The notes: generated from the sequence alone by a model not told the origin. 64,000 bases of DNA from Paenibacillus sp. MMS20-IR301 (GCF_032302195.1 NZ_CP135275.1:4960001-5024000); one strand, 5' to 3'. Positions 26,498 to 35,663 are shown, counted from the first letter of the stretch. Program-made: numbers and translations.

Positions 26498-27793
26498 TTA
26501 CTCTGCTGTACGCAGCAGCGTCTCCAGCTGGGCGGTAAATTCCTCTGCGGTGAGCTGCCCGCCGTATAATGCTTGTGTCAGGTCACGGTATTCCTGGCCT
26601 ACATCTGCTGACAGCAGACCGAACCACATCGCCTGCGTTTTGACCGTCTGACTGATATCCGCAGCATACGCTGAGAGCTCCGCATTCTGTGATTCAGACT
26701 TCACCTCGCTCTTGGCGTAGCCGGGCAGGCCTTTTCTGACAAATTCATCATTAAGCTTCAAGGATAGACGGATGGCAAACTCCTTGGCTTCAGCCACATT
26801 GGCGGAGCTGTTGTTCACGAACAATGAGTATGGCGCTTCAGCATTCTGGAAGCCGATGGTTGCGCTGAGAGCATCCTCTGCCCCCGTCTTAGGGAAAGCA
26901 ATATAGCCCAGATTGTCACCCATTGCCGCCGACAGGGAGGAGAAGTTGAAGCTTCCGTCGACCCACATCACAGCTTTATCATTCTTGAACAGCTCTTGGG
27001 CATCCAGATAGGCGGAACCGAGGAAGCCTTTTTGGAAGGCATTCGACTCTACCAGGGTGGTCACCTTATTGGCGGCTTCAACGAATGGTGCATCCGTGAA
27101 CTTCGCCTCTCCCTTAATCGCCTTATCGAAGGCGGTAACATCCTCACGGGCTACGAGCATATCGTAGAGCAAATCCGCCTGCCATCTTTCTTTTCCGCCC
27201 AGTGCAATAGGAATTACACCTTTATCGTTAGCAGCCTTGACCAGCGACTGAAGATCCTCCCATGTTGCCGGGGCGGCAGCGCCAAGCTCGCTGATCAGCT
27301 TTTTATTATAGTAAAGAACCAGTGTTGTGCTGATGTTAGAAGGAACGGAATAGATGTTGCCGTCTTCTTCGGTTACCAGCTGATTGTCCAGAAATTGCGC
27401 ACCGAGGCCTGTGGAATCCAGGGTATCGTTAAGCGGGGCTACGGTCTTCGACTGCAGAACAGGGGTACGGAATGACTTTCCGGCATGCTGCTGGAACACA
27501 TCGGGAAGCTCATTCGCGGCAAGTGCAACACTCAATTTGGTTTTGTAGGTCTCATCTTGAATGTACTCATACTTCAGTTCAACACCGGTTTCCGCCGCGG
27601 CAGCTTCAGCTGCTGACTGGTACATCGGATCTGCATCGAAAATCCACAGCGTAACAGATTTCTTGCTATCCGCTGCCGCCGCTTCCTGACCCTGGGTTCC
27701 CCCATTGTTTGCTTCCGCACCTCCACAAGAAGTAAGCATTACACTGACCAGCGCGGCGGATGCTGCAACAACCCCAAACTTTTTACCGAACAT
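26498..27793 (-). CDS. Extracellular solute-binding lipoprotein of the ABC importer
   Basis: This is a family 1 (CUT1-type) binding protein of 431 residues. The lipobox LTSCGG follows a hydrophobic signal, then a Gln/Ala linker. Features such as SVTLWIFDADPMYQSAAEAA, a VPSNISTTLVLYYNKKLI stretch and AVMWVDGSFNF are typical. The ATG at 27793 is preceded by AAAGGTGG, which lies within the upstream GTG-led codons. Substrate is unknown. The downstream phosphoesterase hints at a phosphorylated or nucleotide compound. Confidence 0.9.
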   Translation of the reverse strand: MFGKKFGVVAASAALVSVMLTSCGGAEANNGGTQGQEAAAADSKKSVTLWIFDADPMYQSAAEAAAAETGVELKYEYIQDETYKTKLSVALAANELPDVFQQHAGKSFRTPVLQSKTVAPLNDTLDSTGLGAQFLDNQLVTEEDGNIYSVPSNISTTLVLYYNKKLISELGAAAPATWEDLQSLVKAANDKGVIPIALGGKERWQADLLYDMLVAREDVTAFDKAIKGEAKFTDAPFVEAANKVTTLVESNAFQKGFLGSAYLDAQELFKNDKAVMWVDGSFNFSSLSAAMGDNLGYIAFPKTGAEDALSATIGFQNAEAPYSLFVNNSSANVAEAKEFAIRLSLKLNDEFVRKGLPGYAKSEVKSESQNAELSAYAADISQTVKTQAMWFGLLSADVGQEYRDLTQALYGGQLTAEEFTAQLETLLRTAE

Positions 27794-27993
27794 CTGATTT
27801 GGACCACCTTTCACAATTTACGGATACGAACCACAGGTACAATCTTAACAAGTACGCAGCGAGGTTCGAATGGAGATATATTGGCTCTGACAGTAAAAAT
27901 TTTAGGTATGTCACGTTACTTTACATCCACTTTACACTTCTTCTTAGGGTTAACATAAAGTTTACCTAATAACAGCTTTATCCAAACAAAAGA

Positions 27994-28015
27994 AGCCCGG
28001 CTGAATCACCGGACT
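27994..28015 (-). terminator. Terminator after the response regulator gene
   Basis: AGTCCGG and CCGGGCT form a 7-bp stem (one G-T pair) with a T-rich tail TTCTTTT on the minus strand. It separates the regulator genes from the importer genes, which then need their own promoter in 27815-27990. Confidence 0.5.
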
Positions 28016-28036
28016 CCTGCTGACAATGGCCCAATC

Positions 28037-28885
28037 TTACTCTGAATAGGACCCGCCGTATACTTTATTCGGGGTAATTCCGTACTTCTTCTTAAAGCAT
28101 TTGCTGAAATAGAACGGATCTTTGTAGCCGACCTGATGGGCGATTGTCGCTATCTTGGGAACCGGAGAATCTCCCGCAGCCGCCCCCTGTCGCAGCAGCT
28201 CCATGGCTTTGCCCAGGCGGACATTCGTTACGTACTCCACAAAGGATTCGCTTGTCTCCTTCTTGAATACATGGCTTAAGTAGCTCGGGTTCACGAAGAG
28301 CGCAGCGGCTGTACTCTGAAGCGATAAGGTATCGTCGGTATAATGCGCAGTCACATGCGCAGCTGCTTTGCGGATCAGCCGGTTCCCGCTCCCCTGGCGC
28401 CCTTCCTCCTCAGAGGGCTGTTCCGCAGCGGGCTGCCCCAAGTACCCTGCCTCTATCCGCAACCGGTTAATGTAGCGTTCCTCCTCCCACTTCTCCTTCA
28501 ACTGTGCACGGATGGTGGTCAGTGCCTGTTCAACCGCCGCCTCATCAACAGGCTTCAGCAAATAATGATCCGCTCCAAGCGAGATGGCCTGCTGGGCATA
28601 CGTGAAGTTATCATAGCTGGTGATGAATATCAGCTTGGCAGCGGAGTCTAAGGCTCGGACGGCCTTGACGAAATCGAGCCCGTTCATGTTGGGCATTTCT
28701 ATATCCGTAATAATGAGATCTATCGGCTGTTCCTCCATGATCCGCAGGGCTTCCGCTCCGTCTTCCGCCTCGGCAACCACTTCGAAGCCTGCAGAAGTCC
28801 AGTCTATTAAATGGATCAGCAGCTGTCTGAAATAATATTCGTCATCTACGATCAGGACGCGTGCCGCCGGCGCTGCAGTTATCAT
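28037..28885 (-). CDS. YesN-like response regulator with AraC DNA-binding domain
   Basis: A 282-residue regulator. The receiver domain has D14/D15, phosphoacceptor D61 (IITDIEMP) and K111. The C-terminal AraC HTH runs to the end (NPSYLSHVFKKETSESFVEY and IAHQVGYKDPFYFSKCFKKK). It overlaps the kinase stop by ATGA. The usual role is activation of the adjacent sugar-type ABC importer genes. Confidence 0.93.
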   Translation of the reverse strand: MITAAPAARVLIVDDEYYFRQLLIHLIDWTSAGFEVVAEAEDGAEALRIMEEQPIDLIITDIEMPNMNGLDFVKAVRALDSAAKLIFITSYDNFTYAQQAISLGADHYLLKPVDEAAVEQALTTIRAQLKEKWEEERYINRLRIEAGYLGQPAAEQPSEEEGRQGSGNRLIRKAAAHVTAHYTDDTLSLQSTAAALFVNPSYLSHVFKKETSESFVEYVTNVRLGKAMELLRQGAAAGDSPVPKIATIAHQVGYKDPFYFSKCFKKKYGITPNKVYGGSYSE

Positions 28886-30702
28886 TCCGCTGTCTCCTCC
28901 TCCTGCTCGTCCGCCTTGACAATCAGCGGTAATCGTACCTTCACTTCCACTCCATGACCCGGCTCAGACGACAGGACGATCCCATAGGCTTCGCCGAATC
29001 TCAGCTGAATCCGGTCCTGGATATTCTTCAGTCCGAAGCTGTAATCCTCTTCTTTCTTGCTGCTTGACCAGATCTGCTGCTGCTCCTCTGCACTCATGCC
29101 TTTGCCGTTGTCACGGACTATGAAGCACAGTATGCGCTCTTCTCCCGACCTTTCCGTATAGCCGGTAATTTCACATAGCCCGCCGTCCGGCATCCCTCTG
29201 ATGCCATGGTGGATTGCATTCTCAACCAGCGGCTGGAGCAGCATTGTAGGCACTTGGCAGGACTCGATCCCCGGTTCAAAGGTAATCCGGTAATTCAGTT
29301 TCTTGAAGCGGATCTGCTGAATGTAAAGGTAACTCTCCAGATGCTTCTTCTCCTGTGCAGCCGCAATCAATTCCTGTCCGTTGCTTAGTGATATCCGGTA
29401 GAACTCCCCGAGCGCCTTCAGGATACTGCTAATCTCCCTGGCATTCGTCATCACAGCCATCGCACGGATGGTGTCCAGCGTATTATATAGAAAATGCGGT
29501 TTGATCTGCGAATACAGCAGCCTCAGCTCCAGCAGCCGCTTGGTCTTCTCTTCCGTTTCAATTCTCAGCATCAAACCTTGTATATGCTCAACCATTTCAT
29601 TAAATTTCGCCCCCAGCCTGCCTACTTCATCCTGACTGCCGGCAGAGGCGCGGCTCCCGAAGTTCCCTGCCCCTACCTCAACCATGACTTCACTGAGCCG
29701 GCTAAGCGGCCGGGTCAGCCGGCGGGCGAATACCACCGACAGGACCATTGCCGAGAGCATGCTGATCAGTCCGAAAACGGCTATGGATAAAGCAATTTTC
29801 CAATACCCGTCGGTCAATTCCGAAGTGGGGACCAGGTGGATTACCTTCCAGCCGTAGGGATCGAGCCTCTGTAAAGATACCAGATAACGCTTGTCTCCCA
29901 CCTGCTCGGTCCGGCTTCCTCCGGATGCGGAATTCACCCACCCGGCAAGCGAGCCGTCTTCAAGGGTGCGGCTGACGAGTGCTGGATCATACGCGGAGAT
30001 TACCACTCCCTCCTGGTTGATGACCAGGGTAGGATTCTGATTGTCCTGTTCATTAAGGTACAGCCGCGCCAGTGTCCGTTCGTCAATATTGACATAAATA
30101 TAACCGATCGGCGTCCCCTTCTCCATGCTCATAATGACTCTGCAGACACTAATCATATTCTTCGCGGCCATCCCCGACAGAAAGGAAGGCTTCAGCGTGT
30201 CTACCCAGACGGCGCCGCCTTTGGCCGCATCAATCTTATCCTTCGGATAGACGGCAAGGCTCTGCGGAGTCACACCCGTCAGGTTGGAGGTATAATAGAG
30301 TTCTCCCCTGGTCGATTCGATAATGACGGAGTCGATATTAGGCTCTGTCTCCAGCATGGCGGCCAGCGTATTATGTATGGACTTCAGCGCGGAGACATCC
30401 TCATTCACCCCGGTATCCCGGCTGAGCACATTCTGTGTATCCTGATTAATCAAAGCGAATTTCGAGAAGTTCTGAACCGACTGGAAGACCGTCTCCATCG
30501 ACTGGCTTACCAGCTTCACTTCCTGCTGCGAGCTGGCTGAAGTCCTGTCCAGCGTCTGATTGAAGACAATCCGGTGAATACTTATTACGAAAATCACCAG
30601 AGCCAGTAATACAATCAGGATGTTGCTGATAAGAATCTTCCTCCGAAGCGACATATTCCTCCTGAACACCCTAGAAGTGACCGCCCGGAATTTCTTCTTC
30701 AT
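28882..30702 (-). CDS. YesM-like sensor histidine kinase
   Basis: The 606-residue kinase has an N-terminal helix, an extracellular Cache-type domain (about 60-290), a second helix and HAMP domain (about 310-375), and a His_kinase/HATPase pair. The phospho-acceptor region is LLYSQIKPHFLYNTLD, and NAIHHGI and DNGKGM belong to the ATPase. Members sense extracellular ligands for a paired YesN-type regulator, here the overlapping next gene. Confidence 0.93.
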   Translation of the reverse strand: MKKKFRAVTSRVFRRNMSLRRKILISNILIVLLALVIFVISIHRIVFNQTLDRTSASSQQEVKLVSQSMETVFQSVQNFSKFALINQDTQNVLSRDTGVNEDVSALKSIHNTLAAMLETEPNIDSVIIESTRGELYYTSNLTGVTPQSLAVYPKDKIDAAKGGAVWVDTLKPSFLSGMAAKNMISVCRVIMSMEKGTPIGYIYVNIDERTLARLYLNEQDNQNPTLVINQEGVVISAYDPALVSRTLEDGSLAGWVNSASGGSRTEQVGDKRYLVSLQRLDPYGWKVIHLVPTSELTDGYWKIALSIAVFGLISMLSAMVLSVVFARRLTRPLSRLSEVMVEVGAGNFGSRASAGSQDEVGRLGAKFNEMVEHIQGLMLRIETEEKTKRLLELRLLYSQIKPHFLYNTLDTIRAMAVMTNAREISSILKALGEFYRISLSNGQELIAAAQEKKHLESYLYIQQIRFKKLNYRITFEPGIESCQVPTMLLQPLVENAIHHGIRGMPDGGLCEITGYTERSGEERILCFIVRDNGKGMSAEEQQQIWSSSKKEEDYSFGLKNIQDRIQLRFGEAYGIVLSSEPGHGVEVKVRLPLIVKADEQEEETAE

Positions 30703-31431
30703 ATTCCCCTCCGCTGTATGCTTAATCGTATAGTTGAAATATGCGAGATAATCATTCAGTATAATTATTCAATATAATTTAATTATTCAATATAAGCTGC
30801 GCTTGTTATCCCTCACTATTATACACAACCCTATCACCTTACCGATACACCAACGATTGGGGCTCCTGTAATCAGCTGCTATCGTGTGAAACAGATAAAT
30901 TCTTATTTGCACCAATTGGCCCTCCGGGCGAGCGCACTTATTCAAGTTCACCGCTTGGCGTTACGGACATGAGAGACCTTAAGCGGTGAAAAGCAGTGCA
31001 GTGCCGGTCCTTGCGGACATCAGCGCCGTTATTTCACCAGAAAAGTGGCGATATCACGTGAAAAGTGGCGGATAAGGGCTGTGGTGTCCGTAAACCTGCC
31101 AAAAAGGCAGATAATGAGCGAATAAGGGCCGTGGTGTCCGTAAAGGAGCTGATGGGGCTCATGTTGGACCCGCAGAGATGGCGTTTTTGCATTCTGGAGT
31201 CTGCTCCAGCGCCACATTCGGCTTGCATAGCGTGAGTTCTACACTCAGCACCACACCACGCTTACATAGCGTGAGTTCTCCCTCTATTTTGCGGCTGCCG
31301 GGGCCTCCCGGCTCTTCCAGTATCGTTCCTCTCCGCTTTTGCCGCCTCTACTCCATTAATCACAGTGTATACTTCCTGCACACAAATAAAGACGCCGCGG
31401 GGTCGCTGCCCGGGCGTCTTGCTGCCTTCTT
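30703..31431. repeat. Gene-free gap with short direct repeats
   Basis: No gene is seen. ATTCA(A/G)TATAA occurs three times upstream of the kinase gene (30754, 30767, 30785). Between 30955 and 31145 are degenerate units around GGACAT and GATAAGGGC-GTGGTGTCCGTAAA (31071-31094 and 31120-31144). CTT(G/A)CATAGCGTGAGTTCT occurs at 31222-31240 and 31261-31279. These look like decayed intergenic repeats rather than coding sequence. Confidence 0.5.
31389..31420 (-). terminator. Terminator of the transglycosylase gene
   Basis: AAGACGCC and GGCGTCTT form the outer stem of a GC-rich hairpin, followed on the minus strand by TATTT. A related hairpin is at 60887-60919. Confidence 0.7.
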
Positions 31432-32445
31432 CTAATTCTTACCGCCATACCCCTTATATGTAGCGTAAACGGCATTGGCATATTGATCCGCCAGAATAGG
31501 ACGGCCATAGGAATCTGTAGCGCCCGGATACCAGTTGTCGCCTCCATTATAATGTAACAGCCCGTTATAGATGTTGCCGAATCTGGAAATCTTCTCATCC
31601 AGAATCAGACCGCCTAAGGCCACCTGGTCCTGTTCGCTGCTGTGATTATATGCGCGGCCGAATTTGGCACTGAATTGTGATAAATAGGCGTTGCGTGTGT
31701 TCGGTTCTACCTGCATCAACCCGTCACCGGCGGATGGGCTGCCCGGCAGTCCTGCTCCAAAGCTGCTCTCCTTCTTAATCACCGCACTCAGGAGTAGAGC
31801 GAAATCCCCGCCTTTGCCAAATTTATCATCCACATTCATGACATAGGTCCAGATTTGGCTAGGAACCTCGGATGGTTTGGTTACATTAGCCGGCGGTGAG
31901 CCCGTGTAAATCTTAACCGAACTCATCTTGTCATTGACACTGTCGCCAACCCAGGATGAACTTGCCGTATAGTTCCACTTGTTTCCGCCAAAGTTATCAT
32001 TCTCGTAGACTTCAACCGTCCAGCCGCCAGGAACCTTTAGCGAGGACATCCAGTCATTGGGAATTCCTGCCGCATTCAGCTGGGACAGTACATAATTGCC
32101 TACTCCGAGCGTTACTGCCTTTCCGCCATAGTTGATATCTGCATAGAAGGTGGCTCCGCTCGTTGCCGGGGGTGTTGTTGGTGTTGGCGTCGGTGTTGTT
32201 CCTCCTCCGCTCTTCCATAAGGCGGGAACATTAGGCGGCTCCCAGCCTGCGAGGGATGTATGTGCCTGAAGACAGGTATACGTACTTCCGCTATAGGTTA
32301 CGGTATCATTCACTGCATAGGCAGTATTTGCCGCCCATGCTCCTCTGGCAGCCGCGTCTGCGCGCGGCAAAGCTGTGAAGAATAGCGATAGAAATACTGC
32401 TAGAACCATTAAAAGGGATAAAGCTCTGGTGTGAACATTTTTCAA
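31432..32445 (-). CDS. Secreted lytic transglycosylase with CBM5 and beta-gamma-crystallin modules
   Basis: The 337-residue precursor begins with a signal peptide ending near ALPRADA. Residues about 34-78 are a chitin-binding (CBM5/12) module with WAANTAYAVNDTVTYSGSTY. A Pro/Thr linker follows. Residues about 98-182 are a beta-gamma-crystallin module (YADINYGGKAVTLGVGNY and EVYENDNFGG). The C-terminal 140 residues are an SLT-like lysozyme fold with catalytic-type Glu in VIKKESSFG and GDGLMQVEPNT. The enzyme should act on cell walls, chitin or fungal walls outside the cell. This module combination is uncommon in my experience. It has its own terminator. Confidence 0.8.
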   Translation of the reverse strand: MKNVHTRALSLLMVLAVFLSLFFTALPRADAAARGAWAANTAYAVNDTVTYSGSTYTCLQAHTSLAGWEPPNVPALWKSGGGTTPTPTPTTPPATSGATFYADINYGGKAVTLGVGNYVLSQLNAAGIPNDWMSSLKVPGGWTVEVYENDNFGGNKWNYTASSSWVGDSVNDKMSSVKIYTGSPPANVTKPSEVPSQIWTYVMNVDDKFGKGGDFALLLSAVIKKESSFGAGLPGSPSAGDGLMQVEPNTRNAYLSQFSAKFGRAYNHSSEQDQVALGGLILDEKISRFGNIYNGLLHYNGGDNWYPGATDSYGRPILADQYANAVYATYKGYGGKN

Positions 32446-32811
32446 AATATGAAGCCTCCTTTATTAAGTTTACCGGTTTCGACTATAAGGCGATCCACAG
32501 GTATATTGTATTGCCGTTTGTGATAATAATTCCATAATCCATAAACTTTAGCCTCTGTCTCCAGCATAAATAGCTCCACTGACGTCCGCCGTCAGTGGAG
32601 CTATTCCAGCCTGATAAGTATCTATGGAGCACCGAATCTATCGCCTCGCCAAATATTCTCTTATTGTTCCGCCATACCTAAACTCGGCTTTTTCCCGACC
32701 CGCCTGTCCCCAGAGCAAGTATATTCAATACAATATCGTTACTCTCCATACTTTCTTCGCTGCTTCAATTTGCTCCAGGACATGTACGCCAGCCAATCCT
32801 CCATTCTTGCA
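32446..32811 (-). pseudogene. Hairpin element and internal-deletion remnant of an SF0329 gene
   Basis: The gap contains two scars. A perfect inverted repeat, AATAGCTCCACTGAC to GTCAGTGGAGCTATT with a 7-base loop, lies at 32569-32605. From 32783 down to 32669 the minus strand reads MSWSKLKQ, then after an internal deletion of about 370 bases ESMESNDIVLNILAL, matching the start and the SLESSDIVLNILAL part of the intact gene at 22252. It cannot encode a working protein. Confidence 0.7.
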
Positions 32812-33717
32812 TCATACGGTAAACGGACTCTGAGGCAAACCCAGCGCTGTACGCAAGCGGTTAAAACCCTCGATGTCCGGATTGACCCGGTACTGCTCAA
32901 ATTCTCTTCTCCTAACGAACATTTCGGCACTTTCTGCGGAATTCTTCTCTTGTGCATCACGATACCACTTAATCATATCCTCCAGGGGACCAACCGGCTG
33001 CTTGGTTTTATTACTAGTTCTCTCGCAAAGCTCAAGTATCTCCGGATAATTGCCGGCCAGTATATCCTCAGGAGGCATCTCCTGTCCTGAAGGCTCGGCA
33101 GTCTCTTCCTGCAGGCTCTTGACCCGGGTCATAACCTCGTATGCCACATCTGGGTGACTCCACATATGCACCCCATGGATAAACCAATCCCCCATATACG
33201 GCTCAATCATTCCAACCGATACGGTCCAGGAAGGAAGCTTCATCATCGTTTCACAGTAGGGCATACGGTATCTTTCTTTGGACCAGAGATCCTCAATAAT
33301 CATGCCATGCTCATATTGGTCTACCACCTGATAACAGGAAACCTTCATTGCTGCCCATCTTTCAAGCATCTCCCGTGCTTCCCCGGAATACCTCTGGCCT
33401 CTCTCTGCCAGGAACCACTCTATTCCGCGCAGGCCGTTATCATATACTTGAAAGAAATACGACCACATGTCTCCGGCTCCCGCTCTAAACCTGTTTACTA
33501 TAGAATTGAAGGGTTTGACTTTGTTCTGATCGAACGCCCATTCTCCACCTTGCTTTTGAGCTAAGAAGGAGTACAGCTCAATTGTTAATTTATATTTCCG
33601 GTCGAAAAAATGCTTCAACTTCGCCTGCAGTACCTGCTCCTCCTCATGCTTACGCATACAGCATTGTTTGTACTTTTTACCGCTTCCGCAAGGACATGGG
33701 TCATTTCTTCCTATCAT
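32812..33717 (-). CDS. SEC-C zinc-binding motif protein
   Basis: The 301-residue protein opens with an SEC-C motif (MIGRNDPCPCGSGKKYKQCC), the C-x-C...CC zinc-binding unit of SecA C-termini. The rest, with DYGMEAF-free sequence such as KLTIELYSFLAQKQGGEWAF, is not recognised. There is no signal peptide. The start at 33717 has GGAG 8 bases upstream, and a GTG three codons earlier is less likely. Directly upstream is a scar containing the dus promoter-proximal region, which may now supply its expression signals. Confidence 0.78.
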   Translation of the reverse strand: MIGRNDPCPCGSGKKYKQCCMRKHEEEQVLQAKLKHFFDRKYKLTIELYSFLAQKQGGEWAFDQNKVKPFNSIVNRFRAGAGDMWSYFFQVYDNGLRGIEWFLAERGQRYSGEAREMLERWAAMKVSCYQVVDQYEHGMIIEDLWSKERYRMPYCETMMKLPSWTVSVGMIEPYMGDWFIHGVHMWSHPDVAYEVMTRVKSLQEETAEPSGQEMPPEDILAGNYPEILELCERTSNKTKQPVGPLEDMIKWYRDAQEKNSAESAEMFVRRREFEQYRVNPDIEGFNRLRTALGLPQSPFTV

Positions 33718-33770
33718 GTTACACACTCCTCTGAATATAAATCTAAGATTAGTTAAAATCGCTTAGCGGT

Positions 33771-33914
33771 CCCCTCCGGGTGACAATAGCTCTCTCAATT
33801 CGCAAATTCCGTGAAAAACACATCCGGTCTGCCCGCTCTGCTTACGACATGGCGAAATACCACATCCGTTACATCCTCCATGGGTGCCGGTATCATATTA
33901 AAAACCTCTCTATA
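33771..33914 (-). pseudogene. 5' remnant of a tRNA-dihydrouridine synthase gene
   Basis: The segment aligns with the start of the dus gene at 52640-52820, for example CATCCGGTC(T/G)GCC(C/T)GCTCTGCT. It includes the start region and the ACCTCTCTAT sequence just upstream, with a deletion of about 40 bases near the start codon. No open frame is left. Confidence 0.7.
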
Positions 33915-34071
33915 CATAACAAAATAATAAAGCAAATTATATCATAATTCCGGGACAAACAACCTTACCTTATAAATTGATCTAAGACGGAACAGCCCGC
34001 ATATGGTAAAATAAAGCAGAAATCATTTTCTGGAAGAATGTAACTCCAAGCGGTCAAAAAGGAGAATGAAT

Positions 34072-34110
34072 ATGAGAATATGCAGCGGCAACGCTCTGTG
34101 CAAAGTCTGA
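34072..34110 (+). CDS. Twelve-residue leader peptide upstream of an MFS pump
   Basis: AAAAGGAG precedes an ATG by 6-7 bases, and the frame reads MRICSGNALCKV then TGA. The 3' part of the peptide gene forms one arm of a large hairpin (34098-34161). A short well-translated leader ahead of an efflux gene is the standard layout for ribosome-stalling attenuation by antibiotics. Confidence 0.5.
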   Translation: MRICSGNALCKV

Positions 34111-34192
34111 ACCGGACGAAACTGCATGGAGCGGAAGAAGTTCGTCCGGTCGGCTTTGCACTTTCACTGAATCGTTAAGAATTCATTGAAAG
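34098..34192 (+). promoter_or_regulatory. Nested hairpins between leader peptide and MFS gene
   Basis: GTGCAAAG (34098) pairs with CTTTGCAC (34154), and inside it ACCGGACGAA (34111) pairs with TTCGTCCGGT (34141). A second hairpin starting at 34161 (CTTTCA...TGAAAG) ends beside the AGGAG of the pump gene. A stalled ribosome on the leader would open the first hairpin. No T run follows, so control at translation or RNA stability is more likely than termination. Confidence 0.5.
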
Positions 34193-34204
34193 AGGAGCAG
34201 AGTC

Positions 34205-35503
34205 ATGCTAACTAAATATAAAATGAACCTCAGGGAGCTTCGTACGTTCCTGATTTTATGGATTACACAGTCCTTCTCGGCACTGGGCAGTGCAATGACT
34301 GCCTTCGCCCTGGTGATCTGGTCTTATCAGCAGCAGGGATCGGCTCTGACCAGCTCGCTTCTGGTCATCTGTTCCTACGCACCATATGTGCTGCTCAGTA
34401 TCTTCGCAGGTGCACTTAGCGACCGGTGGAACAAGAAGGCTACGATGCTGATTAGTGACAGCTTCGCGGCACTTTGTACTGTTACGGTTCTTATTCTGAT
34501 GACAACGGGTAAGCTCCAGATCTGGCATCTGTATGTGATCAATACCTTGACTGGTGTAATGAATACTGTACAGCAGCCGGCGTCGGATGTAGCCATAAGC
34601 CTGCTGGCTCCACAGCAGCATTATCAGAGGGTTAGCGGAATGCGTTCCTTCTCTAATTCGCTGGTTACCATCTTGACGCCTATACTCGCCACTTCAATCC
34701 TTTCCTTTACCAGTATCCGGGTTGTGATCCTGTTTGATTTGATTACCTTCGCCACAGCGTTCATGGCCTTGCTATGCTTGGTCCGTATCCCGCAGGTTCC
34801 GAAGCAGAGCGGCGCCTGGAGTGAGAGCCTATGGCAATCTGCTAAAAGCGGCCTGCGGTATCTCAGGGATAACCGCGGTATTCTGGATTTGATCCTTTTT
34901 TTGTCCGTGATCAATTTCACCGCCTCCATCTTCAATGCGGCCCTGCCCGCCATGGTGCTCGCACGGGCAGGCGGCGGAGAGCTGGCACTGGGTATGGTCA
35001 ACACCGTTACAGGGATAGCCATGATGGCCGGAAGTATCTCGGTTGCTGTATTGCCGCCGCCCAAAAGCCGGGTCCGGGTCATTTGCAATTGCCTGCTTTT
35101 CTCCATGAGCTCCGAGAATTTCTTCCTTGCTTTCGGCAGAAGCACGCCTATATGGTGTTTGGGCGCAATCCTCGGATGGATATTCATTCCTGTCATGAAC
35201 GCTAATATGGATGTGCTGTTCCGCTCAACCATCCCTATCGGTATGCAAGGCAGGGTCTATTCGGCAAGGAACACCTTGCAGTTTTTCACCATTCCTCTGG
35301 GATATCTGTGCGGAGGGCTTCTGGTAGACCGGGTGTTTGAACCCTTTATGGCCGTGCAGCCGCAAGGCAGCCTGTGGGTCGCACTGGTCGGAACAGGCAA
35401 GGGCTCCGGAGCAGCTTTGCTGTTCCTGGCTATCGGAATTACCGGTGCCTTATCTTGCCTGCCGTTCCGGGCGGACAAACATATTTGGAGGCTGGAAGAA
35501 TAG
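34205..35503 (+). CDS. MFS efflux transporter (Mef-like)
   Basis: A 432-residue MFS protein with about 12 hydrophobic helices. The loop motif LSDRWNKKATM follows helix 2. The opening resembles macrolide-efflux-type pumps (ITQSFSALGSAMTAFALVIW). GAGGAG precedes the ATG at 34205. The leader peptide and hairpins upstream suggest induction by a ribosome-targeting antibiotic, which would make it a resistance pump. Substrate is unproven. A strong terminator follows. Confidence 0.85.
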   Translation: MLTKYKMNLRELRTFLILWITQSFSALGSAMTAFALVIWSYQQQGSALTSSLLVICSYAPYVLLSIFAGALSDRWNKKATMLISDSFAALCTVTVLILMTTGKLQIWHLYVINTLTGVMNTVQQPASDVAISLLAPQQHYQRVSGMRSFSNSLVTILTPILATSILSFTSIRVVILFDLITFATAFMALLCLVRIPQVPKQSGAWSESLWQSAKSGLRYLRDNRGILDLILFLSVINFTASIFNAALPAMVLARAGGGELALGMVNTVTGIAMMAGSISVAVLPPPKSRVRVICNCLLFSMSSENFFLAFGRSTPIWCLGAILGWIFIPVMNANMDVLFRSTIPIGMQGRVYSARNTLQFFTIPLGYLCGGLLVDRVFEPFMAVQPQGSLWVALVGTGKGSGAALLFLAIGITGALSCLPFRADKHIWRLEE

Positions 35504-35526
35504 CTTCTTCTCCCCAACTGCAATTA

Positions 35527-35565
35527 GCACAGGGCAGCTCTACGGCTGCCCTGTGCTTTTCTTTT
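35527..35565 (+). terminator. Rho-independent terminator after the MFS gene
   Basis: GCACAGGGCAGC and GCTGCCCTGTGC form a perfect 12-bp stem with a 6-base loop, followed by TTTTCTTTTTTT. Confidence 0.92.
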
Positions 35566-35663
35566 TTTCGGATATATCCCAAACACGGAAACATTAACAC
35601 AAATGATCCCAATTATTCATAATTAATACCAATTCCGATGAATACGTTAACATCCTGATCGTA

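Noticed and set aside
32739..32960. A 73-codon minus-strand frame containing MSWSKLKQ
   Set aside because: It joins an SF0329 scar to an out-of-frame part of the SEC-C gene, so it is a product of the scar and not a gene.
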